A DNA stretch of 64,000 nt from positions 9,863,059 to 9,927,058 of the forward strand of contig OZ025253.1 of the NCBI GenBank assembly GCA_964019135.1, in the 5' to 3' direction. Positions 47,769-58,500 of this stretch are shown here, one piece after another. Positions within the stretch are counted from its first letter, which is position 1; every line of letters starts with the position of its first letter. The position numbers and the translations under genes are program-made. Under the pieces are notes generated by a model that saw only the letters and a program-made list of their open reading frames with translations, searched no databases and was not told where the DNA came from. The stretch is from Arenicola marina (taxonomy: Eukaryota > Annelida > Polychaeta > Arenicolidae).

Positions 47769-48340
47769 GAGCGGACACATGAGGGCGACTATGGGCTCTG
47801 CGAGGTCACACGTCTCTCCCGTTATTTCCCACGACATTATTTAGACGAAAATCCTAGATCTTGGTCCGATATCGGCATGTTCGGTTTATCTGTCTGTGTG
47901 TGCATGTCTGTGTCTGCGTTTGTCTGTCTGTCTGTCTGTCTGTCTTGTCACGCATTATCTGTCGAATGCCTTACGATATCGACTTCCCAATTTACACAAA
48001 AAATGCGGAAAAGCCATCGTCAGTCTAAGTTCATAGATGGGCCATGTATGTCAAAGGTCAAGGTCACATGATTTTTTTTTCGAAATTCGCTTAACCAATG
48101 AAATATAGGACCACAAATCGTTTTCTTGTAACCACGCTGCCAATTTTATCACGTATTGGGCTCATATGTACCTTGTATCGCGTCTTTAAATTTTTCGCCC
48201 AAGCAGGTTTTCTGCAAAAAGAATCCCAGACTTTCACAATAAACCCAATGGGAGGATTTTGGCGGGAAAATTACTAGGGTCACTGACTAGGTTTAGGGTT
48301 AGGTCAAGGTCACTGCGGGATTTGAAGATTGAAATCGTGA
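47769..48340. other. Non-coding, with a (TGTC)n run
   Basis: A GTCTGTCTGTCTGTCTGTC microsatellite lies at about 47,922-47,945. TCAAAGGTCAAGGTCA near 48,050 recalls 4,790-4,804. No gene is seen. Confidence 0.45.
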
Positions 48341-49270
48341 TCTTAGGGGTCAATCAGGATCTAATGTGTCAATCGGGATCCTATTGGTCCAATACTGATC
48401 TTGTGGACCCAATTTAATCACCGGGATCCAAACCGGACATGCGTGATCAAATCAGGATCTTCGGGAGCCGTATTTTAGGCGTCAATGCGGGATTTGAGGG
48501 ACCGAATCCTTATTCTAAAGATCAATCCGGATCCTACGGGTCGAACCTGGATCCTAGAGGTCGAATCTGGATCCTATGAATCGAACCCGGTCATATGGGA
48601 ACCGGAACTGAGGCCTCAAATATGAATCAGAAGGACCAAACTGGATCCTAGGGGTGCTATCCCGATCCTTATGGTTAATCCGGATCCTAGGGGTGCTATC
48701 CAGATCCTTATAGTCAATCCGGATCCTAGGGGTGCGATCCAGATCCTTGTGATCAATCCGGATCCTAGGGGTGATATCCAGATCCTAATGGTCAATCTGG
48801 TTCCTAGGGATGCTATCCAAATCCTAATGGTCAATCTGGTTCCTAGGGGTGCTATCCAGATCCTTGTAGTCAATCCGGATCCTAGGGGTGCTATCCAGAT
48901 CCTTGTGATCAATCTGGATCCTAGGGGTGATATCCAGATCCTAATGGTCAATCCGGCCCCTAGGGGTGCTATCCAGATCCTCGTGATCAATCCGGATCCT
49001 AGGGGTGATATCCAGATCCTAATGGTCAATCTGGTTCCTAGGGGTGCTATCCAGATCCTAATGGTCAATCTGGTTCCTAGGGGTGCTATCCAGATACTTG
49101 TGGTCAATCCGGATCCTAGAGGTGATATCCAGATCCTAATGGTCAGTCTGGTTCCTAGGGGTGCTATCCAGATCCTAATGGTTAATCCGGATCCGGTTCC
49201 TAGGGATCAAATCCGGTTCCTATGGATCAAATCTGGATCTGAAGGGTTAATCAGGACACTGCCACCAAGT
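48341..49270 (+). repeat. GGATCC-rich minisatellite (39-bp core array)
   Basis: The regular part, 48,650-49,190, has about 14 units of 39 bp containing AATCCGGATCCTAGGGGTGC. Its edges decay into 20-22 bp half-units (GGTCGAATCTGGATCCTA). Frames through it (up to 208 codons) are artefacts. Confidence 0.92.
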
Positions 49271-49504
49271 CAAAATCCATGGATATATGGTTTGTAAATA
49301 AATAACATATTTATGTAATATAATTTAACGTATGATGTGATATAAGAAACAGATATGACAAAGCCTACACACATATGACAATTGCTTTAGGGTATAATTA
49401 ATGCCCAAGTGCACAAGTATTACCGTTCTGATCACATATATTGCTCGTGGCAGGCCCTGTGGCTTATCGGGTTTGATGAATATAATGTTCACAAATTGAC
49501 CTCA
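49271..49504. other. Unique spacer
   Basis: AT-rich sequence between two arrays, nothing recognised. Confidence 0.4.
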
Positions 49505-50405
49505 ACGCTGGCAGCATCCGAAGAGGATCTGGTCCCCAGCGACCGCAGCGCTGGCAGCATCGAAGGGGGATCTGGTCCAAAGCGACCACAGCGCTGGCAG
49601 CATTCCGAGGGGGATCTGGTCCCCAGCGACCTCAACGCTGGCAGCATTCGAGGGGGATCTGGTCCCCAGCGACCGCAGCGCTGGCAGCATCTAAGGGGGA
49701 TCTGGTCCCTAGCGACCACAGCGCTGGCAGCATTCGAGGGGGATCTGGTCCCCAGCGACCGCAGCGCTGGCAGCATCTAAGGGGGATCTGGTCCCTAGCG
49801 ACCACAGCGCTGGCAGCATTCGAGGGGGATCTGGTCCCCAGCGACTGCCACGCTTGCAGCATCCAATGGGGATCTGGTCCCCAGCGACCACAGCGCTGGC
49901 AGCATCTAAGGGGGATCTGGTCCCCAGTGACCTCAGCGCTGGCAGCATCCAATGGTGATCTGGTCCCCGTCGACTTCAGCGCTGGCAGCATCCAATGGGG
50001 ATCTGGTCCCCAGCGACTGCCACCCTGGCAGCATCCAATGGGGATCTGGTCCCCAGTGACCTCAACGCTGGCAGTATCTAAGGGGGATCTGGTCCCCAGC
50101 GACCACAGCGCTGGGAGCATCTAAGGGGGATCTGGTCCCCAGTGACCTCAGCGCTGGCAGCATCCAATGGTGATCTGGTCCCCGTCGACTTCAGCGCTGG
50201 CAGCATCCAAGGGGGATCTGGTCCCCAGCAACTGCCACCCTGGCAGCATCCAATGGGGATCTGGTCCCCAGTGACCTCAACGCTGGCAGCATCCTAGGGG
50301 GATCTGGTCCCCAGCGACCACAGCGCTGGCAGCATCCGAGGGGGATCTGGTCCCCAGCAGACTTAGCGTTGGCAGCATCCAATGGGGATCTGGTCCCCAG
50401 CGACC
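49505..50405 (+). repeat. 43-bp minisatellite
   Basis: About 21 units of 43 bp, core GGGGATCTGGTCCCCAGCGA, with GGGGATCTGGTCCCC itself a near palindrome. Confidence 0.95.
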
Positions 50406-50589
50406 GAATTTTTTACGATTAGCAGGGCCGAGCAGATCAATAAGAGTTGACACTTCGAACAGGGTCCCGGCGACCAACTCGGCCAGTCATGAAGTTAACA
50501 TCCCGGCCTATCCGAGAACTAATGTGACAATTAGAGCAGATCATCGTAAGCATCACTCATCTCGCAGACTGATGATTGACTTCATAACA

Positions 50590-50945
50590 GATAATAGGGG
50601 TCGAATCCGAATTCTAGGGGTCGAATCCGAATTCTAGGGTTCCAATCCGGATTCTAGGGTCCAATACGGAATCTATGGGTCCAATCCGGATTTGAGGGCT
50701 CAAATATGGATCAATAGGGTTAAATCGGATCTGATGGGTCATATTGTAATCTGTGGGATCAAATCGGGATCATAGGTGCCAAATTGGAATCTGAATCTGA
50801 GTTTAACCACAATCCAGATTTTAGGGGTCAATCGGGATCTTAGAGCTCAAATATGGATTAGAAGGGTCAAACTGAGATCTTAGGGGCCAATCCGGATCCC
50901 ATGGGTCCAAACCGGATGCTAGGTATCCCATCCGTACCCTAGGAT
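50590..50945 (+). repeat. Second block of the GGTC-AATCCGGAT repeat family
   Basis: Degenerate 20-22 bp units such as GGGTCGAATCCGAATTCTAG, the same family as 48,341-48,650. Confidence 0.75.
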
Positions 50946-52019
50946 CGACGCTAAATATGGCTTACAACGGGCAATCCCATAACCCTGATTTTCGTCTTCC
51001 TTCTCCGACTATGCTTGATTCTGTCTCGTTATCGTTGTAAATGGCAGGCCTGAGTAATAAGTGAGCCATACTGTAACACTAGTTTGCCCTTACATTGACG
51101 TTGCAGCCTTTTGTCTTTTGTGTTTCAAGGTTAAAAGGATCTCCAGATTCTGATGCAGCATATATTGTTGGGGGGAGGGGAGGTGGGGGGGGGGGCGGTG
51201 GCAAGGGATATTTCCGTACCTCGGGAATGGGCTTTTCATTTCACCGTGAACTGAGAATGATATCAAGCCGATCGTCTTGAGCATTTTCATTCATCATGAA
51301 CTGAATATTGTAATATTAAATAACCGTGAATTGGGAAATTGCCAATATATATCACGTATCCGCCCTTCCATTGCATACAGGCAGTTCTCCATTTAATTCG
51401 TAGTGACTTGGGAACACAACCACCCCCCTCCTAGTTACTGTTGCAAAGTAGGATATAAATTATATAAGGATGCGCATGGTAGAGTAGTTTTGTAGTTTGG
51501 CTGGCCAGAAAAAAGTCGGCGTCTGCGACAACATTCTTCGTCTGCGAGTTTTCGCATATGTAAAGTTTGGACGATTATCTCAAGAAGTGATTACCGTCCC
51601 ATCTTTCTCTGAAGGATTATATATACTCCGAACGCATTCATGTCGTCCCAAATATATTCCGATGCATAGATAGGTGTAGAATTGGATGGTATATCGCGGT
51701 ATTTATGATAGATTTGTGAATACCAACAAAATCTGTTATTGATATCAACCATTCACATCTTAATATCAACACTTTAGTTTTTGACATGAGCATGTCAATT
51801 CTTGACGTTGGCATCTGTCCGTCTGCGAACGGGAATTGGAAATTGGAATATTGATATAAACAATTGAATTATTGATATACGCAATTAAATTATTGCTGAT
51901 AACAATTGAATCATTGATCATAACACTTGAATTATTTATATTAACCATTGAATTATCGATAATAACAATTTCATTATTGATATTAACAATTCAATATCAA
52001 CAATTGAATATTTTATAAT
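50946..52019. other. AT-rich spacer
   Basis: No gene is recognised. From about 51,720 to 52,010 the motif AACAATTGAATTATTGATA recurs loosely, an old AT-rich repeat. Confidence 0.45.
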
Positions 52020-52039
52020 AACGATTCAATTCTTGATGA

Positions 52040-53215
52040 GAGACCGAGAGCGAATTTTCACAAGATGAGAGACAGGTCCCTAGAACCAATGTTAACAGGA
52101 TCAGAGGCAGGCCACTAAAAACAATGTACCTATGAGCACTAAAGCCAATGCTCACATGATCAGATTCACAGGCACTAAAACCAATGTTCACATAATCAGA
52201 GACAAGCCACTAAAACCAAATTTCACATGATCAGAGACAGGCCACTAAAACCAATGTTCACATGATCAGAGACAGGCCACTAAAAGGAATGTTCACATAA
52301 TCAGAGGCAGAGCACTAAAGCCAATGCTCACATGATCAGAGACAAGCCACTAAAACCAATGTTCACACGATCAGAGACAGACCATTAAACCCAATCCTCA
52401 CATGATCAGATTAAAACCACTATAACCAACGTTCACAGGATCAGAGACAGGCCATTGAAACGAATCTTCACATGATCAGATTAAAGCCACTGAAACCAAT
52501 GTTCACATGATCAGAGACAAACCACTAAAACCAATGTTCACAAGATCAGAGACAGGCCACTAAGACCAATGCTCACATGATCAGATTAAAGCCACTAAAA
52601 CCAATATTCACCTGATCAGAGACAAGCCACTAAAACCAATGTTCACACGATCAGAGACAGGCCATTAAAACCAATCCTCACATGATCAGATTAAAGCCAC
52701 TATAACCAATGCTCACATGATCAGAGATAGGCCACTAGAACCAATGTTCACATGATCAGACTAAAGCCACTAAAACCAATGTTCACGTGATCCGAGACAC
52801 CCCACTAAAACCAATATTCACATGATCAGAGACAGGCCACTAAAACCAATGTTCACATGATCAGATTAAAGCCACTAAAGCCAATGCTCACATGATCAGA
52901 GACAGGCCACTAAAACCAATGTTGCCAAGATCAGACACAGGCCACTAACCAATGCTCAAATGATGAGAGACAGGCAACTAAGACCAATGGTCACATAATC
53001 GGAGACCACCCGCTAAATCCAATGTTCTAATGATCATAGACAGGCCACTAAAACCAATGCTCACATGATCAGAGACAGGCCACTAAAACCAATGCTCACA
53101 TGATGAGAGACAGGCAACTAAGACCAATGCTCACATAATCAGAGACCACCAACTAAATTCAACGTTGCAATGATCAGAGACAGGCCGAATAAAACCAATG
53201 TTCACATGATCAGAG
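52040..53215 (+). repeat. 35-bp minisatellite
   Basis: About 33 units of 35 bp, core GATCAGAGACAGGCCACTAA followed by AACCAATGTTCACAT. Confidence 0.95.
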
Positions 53216-53400
53216 GGCTCGAATATGGATCAGAAGGGTCAAATCGGGTTCCGATGGGTCAAATCGGAATCTGAAGGGTCAAATCTGGAACTAAAGGGTC
53301 AATCCGGATCTCACGGTCTAATCCGGATCTCAAGGTTCCACGCCGGATCCTATTGGTTCAATCCCAATCTGAGTTGTTCAAATATCGGTCAATTTGAGAT
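53216..53400 (+). repeat. Third block of the GGTC-AATCCGGAT family
   Basis: Units such as GGGTCAAATCGGAATCTGAA resume directly after the 35-bp array. Confidence 0.75.
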
Positions 53401-54074
53401 CTGCGCGGGATAACGTATCGGCCTATTACTCGATTGATACTGCCTGTCGAGCCGCAGTCGGTCTTAAAATGTTCAAGTTGCACCAGCCAGTCCTGTCATC
53501 CCTTTTAAGCTACGCTTGACGGTCTCGTATATATATATATATCACTTGGTTAAGGTTTACAGCTGTAGCTGTTGAATTAAGACCGTGAAAGCACACAAAC
53601 AAACCAAACCAATTGACAAAGTTAGAACCAGCCCACGCAGGAACCTCGGACACCCATTCGAGGGTTTTCTAATATATGCAATTGTCCAAAATTAAGACTC
53701 TTGAAGATGGATGGTTAAATTAGAGGGAAACATGGTTGTTGCAATTGTTGTTAAGAAAGTTACCTACATTAGTGTAGGAAGAAAAAGTTTTAAATTTGCG
53801 GTTGACGTCTTAGCACATTGAAGTGAAATATGTTGTTACATTTAAGGGAAATATGCTGTTACATTTAAGGGCGGTTTTACATTTGTGGACAAAAAGTTAC
53901 TACATTAGAGAGGACAAATTTGCTACATGCGGTATTTTTAACATTAGAGGGCAATCATTACATTTGAGGGTTGGACATAGCTTTTTTATCGGTCGGGTTC
54001 AAGAATAAAAGAGACACCGTTGCCGAAGCCAGTATATATATATATATTCTTAATTTTATATATATTATGTGTAG
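53401..54074. other. AT-rich sequence with (TA)n runs
   Basis: (TA)n at about 53,528 and 54,035. TTACATTTAAGGG or TTACATTTGAGGG recurs loosely at 53,830-53,970. No gene is seen. Confidence 0.4.
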
Positions 54075-54287
54075 GTGACAGACGAGGATAGCGATGATTG
54101 GTCCACCGATGTGGCTGGGTGTCTGAGGGGAATCCCAGATGCACCCAGCACGAGCCGCCCCTCTCACCACACACGATATAGCGTGGGCGTCCGACCCCGC
54201 CCTCACCCGCCCGAGACTCCGCCAGGGCCATCGTTCTTCGCCCAAGACACATCTCACCACGTCCTTCTCCACCTATATCATACATAG
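54075..54287 (+). CDS. Possible last exon of an unrecognised gene
   Basis: After a TTATGTGTAG acceptor the frame starts VTDEDSDDWSTDVAGCL, continues Ser/His/Pro-rich (PRPHPPETPPGPSFF) and stops at TAG. Composition is coding-like and GC-rich compared with its flanks. No domain is recognised and no partner exon was found. It could be the cytoplasmic end of an upstream gene, or chance. Confidence 0.35.
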   Translation: MTDEDSDDWSTDVAGCLRGIPDAPSTSRPSHHTRYSVGVRPRPHPPETPPGPSFFAQDTSHHVLLHLYHT

Positions 54288-55178
54288 CGTTTGGCCACAA
54301 AATTGTGTTCTGCCTGTTGTACATGAAGTCCATTCATGCCAACTTCCAAAATCTGCGCCCTTTTTGGGGAAATGGGTGCGGCTGATGTCGCTGATTGTGA
54401 GGACCGACAGTCGCTCCACCATATTATGTCAGAGCGAGACTACATCATGCCGTCATGCATGGCTGCTCACACGACGCCTGATGAATACGTTATGTGGCAG
54501 GCGCCATACGAACAAGAGGATTTATGCGCTGCTTACGACTGGCAAGATGTCGAATCAAGTACAATGAAGTCAAGAAAACCTGTTTATATGTGTAGCACTG
54601 GAAAGGCCCCAGACGACAGAGTCACGACTGGGGGACATAGCGCACATATACGGTACACATAGGGTATGAGGAACGGATCATTTGATATCGAGGGGAGGCG
54701 GAGGGGGGGGGGCTACGGCTTTTGTGGAAAAATAGCAGAATTAAACGGAATACCTTTGGCACATAAAAAAATGAAACCATCACAAGAAAGAACCCTTCTG
54801 ACCTCCTCATGGCTACAGAACAAATGCAGTATTTACCCTCGAAATCTATTTGGAGCATTCAGCCAACAACATAAGCCCCCCCCCCCCCCACCCCTTGATA
54901 TATCAAATGGTCGGTCCCTGAGGAGTTGCCGGTGACTCGGCAGGAGATTACTCTCACACAGCCAGTCAGTACGCATCAGCAACGCGTACTTTAGCACAGT
55001 TGAGCATGGCATGCACACATCTTGGATAAAATACATTGCTGTAACTTCCAACAACGGAACATCAAGGCAGGAGGGTGTTACAAAGCGGAGCAAGCGTGGC
55101 TAGGGATGGGCGCCATCTTAGAAAGACTCGTCTGGATATATATTTGGACGGGCTTTGTGATATCTAGATGTGACGCAG
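54288..55178. other. No supported gene
   Basis: A 108-codon frame at 54,336-54,662 has no recognisable domain. Poly-G and poly-C runs occur near 54,705 and 54,880. Confidence 0.4.
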
Positions 55179-55553
55179 GCAGTGTTTTCATCTCGATGCC
55201 GGTTACTTTACTGATAAGCTCACCATGGTTGACAGCTACAGTCATGGGGACCACAACTGTAACACCTACAACCACAAGCCTGACAACTTCAGAAACTACG
55301 TCAGAAACTACATCGATACCGACAAGTAGAACCACGACAGCCATCACAACGTTGACAGAAACTACACAACTAGCGTCACCCTCAACACACACAAGAGTGA
55401 CAACTACATCAAAGTCAACCACGGCACCCACATCGATGGAAACTGCAACGCAACTGACAACGACGGAACTTACATCAACAGCTCCAACCACGGACAGCAC
55501 AACGCTGACAACTACCACTGCGGAAACCACAACTACGGCCAGCATAATACCAG
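55179..55553 (+). CDS. Mucin-like Thr/Ser-rich exon
   Basis: From about 55,240 the frame is mostly Thr and Ser (GTTTVTPTTTSLTTSETTSE and similar), a likely O-glycosylated stalk. It ends ASIIP with G|GTTTGG in phase 1, fitting the next exon. The 5' end is uncertain: acceptors at 55,178 and about 55,235 are possible, and the frame is open back to 55,022. Confidence 0.6.
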
Positions 55554-58500
55554 GTTTGGAAAAGACACATCAACATTAGTTTATGCATCAGTAGATAATG
55601 CCCGGGGTGGGGGGGGGCGGGTCTACCCAGATAGTATGCGGCTGACGGTTGATGGTGATGAGGTGCGAAGCAGTGATGCCAAAATGTGTAAACCATGACC
55701 CTAGCTTAAACCAATTGTTCTGCAAAACATAGGCGGTCTAAACAAACACCCCTATATTAAACTGAGGTAAGTTAAGACAAGAAGTACCAATTCAGACCAT
55801 GAAATTAATCGTTTTTGTGTGACAAGAGCTAGCATAATTGACTAATAATACATAACTGTGACCCAAAAGTCATCCTGGAGGGAATATAGAGTAACTGTTC
55901 ACTAGCTGCATATGTAAATGTATATATACATATATATATTATATATTTTCTTCACCGAAATTAACGAAATAATTATATGCCAGATGAATGATTTGCTTTT
56001 TTTTCCACAACGATTTTACTCAAATTAATGTTTATAATATATTTATGAGAACGTAACTTAATATTTACTTTACGATATGTTCAGGGAGCGATCTTGTGGC
56101 ATACGTTTATTCTTGCGCTACAGAGTCACGATGTATAAAATTTGTCAAATCATCCTTGTTTTCCTTTAACATGACTGTTTCTCATTCCTTATTGTTTGAT
56201 GACAAATGCAGTGTCCCGCGCAGAGCGATGACATATTGATCAACGTGTTCAACACTGTTCGAGTCCCTTTGGTCACTTGATGGGCAGATGCCGGATTTTG
56301 CTGAGATCTCTGCTTTGTTATTAATAATATCTGACACTTATGTATACCATGTTATTTATTTAACGTATTTTGTTTCTATTTAAGCCGTGTATTCCCTCTT
56401 CCCGGGTCATGGCCCTCTGGCGGGAGGTACTAACATCACCCTCCACGGTAGTGATATGAACCAGTCAGACCGGGTCACAGCCGTCGTCATAGGCAACAAC
56501 TCACAGGCAACGGTCCGATATTTGTGAGTAACTGGTTGATCTGGTTCTTTTGTTGAATGCGATTGAAGTTTATTCCTTGTTGAGTTCATGGGGAATCAGG
56601 TTAATGATAAGAATGGGTACATATCATATCATCGGTGAAAAACAGAAAGATGCCACGCACCAAGTCCATGCATATCGCTCCAGGCAAGTGCCAAGTGTAA
56701 GAGAAAGAACAGAGAGCGACATTTACATGGATCATGTCGCGAGAGTTTCGGTGGGTGAATATTAAAATACTGTTAACGGTTCTTTAAACAGCTGAGTCCC
56801 ACAACACCCCCACCCCCCAACCCCTCTCTCCCGACGCACACATATTCACTGAACCATTCCAGCACCAAATGTGTAATAATTGAAGCTGTAAGTAAAAATA
56901 TATCAGGGCCAAGTAGGGAATAATCATTTTCTACATGTCATGTGATACATTTATACACGCATAACTTTATGCATCACCGTTCTGTTTACCGTTCTCCATA
57001 GAAACGACAGCTACATGGAAGCCGAGACTGGTGTTGGCTTGGATACAGACATGGGCAGGATGTTAGGCATACGGCTCCGGTTGGCCAGCCGGAGACTGAT
57101 CCCAGTAGCCGCTAACGTCACATTCACCTACAGGCTCAACCCCAATATCTCGGACATTTTCCCATTGATCACAATAGTAGAGTACGTATTCAGGGGCTAA
57201 TAAATCATAAAGGGTAGGGATATTATAAGTACCAATGACATCGACATTGATAGGTTGAAGCTGATCCTAGCTCAGTTGGTGGACAGGCCGAAATTTATAC
57301 CATTTAACATATGAAAACTGAAGCCCCCCACCCCCCCCCCCTATCCAGCATATCTGGATCCGAAGCTGAAACCGGCCGCCCTATCCAGATTTTCTGGATC
57401 CGCTCCTGATGCGTTTTTGTCCCGACCGCGTCAAAGCTCACGGGGGCGAGTGTTGTTATTTTTTGTCTTGAATATTTGAACAGAGGCGGTGTTTTCCTCA
57501 CTGTGGTCGGGAGCTCTCTGGACTCGGTCTTTAGTCCTGTCCTGGAACTGACGACCAACATCCGACGATACGCGGCAGCCGGAAGCAACGTGATCTCCTC
57601 TGAGACGAACTCATTGACGTCAGAGGTACGACGCATGACATACTTCTGACACTGTGACGTCAGAGGTAGGACATATGGCATACGCCTGAGTCAGTAACGT
57701 CAGAGGTGGGACATATGGCATAAACCTGAGTCAGTGACGTCAGGGGTGGAACATATGGCATACACCTGAGTCAGTGACGTCAGAGGTGGGACATTTGACA
57801 TACACCTGATACCGTGACGTCAGAGGTAAGACATATGGCATACACCTGACTCAGTGACGTCAGAGGTGGGACATATGGCATACACCTGATACCGTGACGT
57901 CAGAGGTAAGATATATGGCATACACCTGAGTCAGTGATGTTAGAGGTGAAACAATCGAAATACACCTCATTAAATGGCGTCAGAAGTGTAGCACATGAAA
58001 TACACATGATTCTGCGTAGCATGGAGTTGCGCAATCCATATACATCTAACAATAACGTCATTGGCAGGATATCTATATATGTAGGTAGGTAGGTAGGATG
58101 TACACATGATTTAGCGACGTTCGAGGTTGGACACATGATTCAGTACCATAAAAATAGCCGAGGTATATACAACTGATGCCATGACGTCATTAGACATACC
58201 CAGGAATCAGTGACGTCAGAAGCCTCACACCCGAGATATGCTTGATACAATGACGTCACAGACAGAACCTTGAGACAACAAGATTCTGGATAGCCGTTAG
58301 TTAAGCACACCATATATATCCCCCTTCCCCTAATTTAGTTACGTCAAACCAGTTATTTAATGACATATCTCGTGCTGAGAAAAATGACAGCCATATATTC
58401 CTAAATAGATTCCCATACTACTGCCACAGTTTTCGTCGACCAGGGCCCATCGACCATCTGGTAAATGTAAAAAAAAACATCACTTGCAGAACAGAACGTT

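Noticed and set aside
48616-50480. Repeat-peptide frames of 60-208 codons
   Set aside because: Products of the 39-bp and 43-bp minisatellites, open on both strands.
55078-55545. Minus-strand 155-codon Val-rich frame
   Set aside because: Antisense of the Thr/Ser-rich exon; ACA/ACT codons read backwards give Val-type codons.
57253-57290. tRNA-like A box (CCTAGCTCAGTTGGTGG)
   Set aside because: No B box or cloverleaf follows at the right distance.
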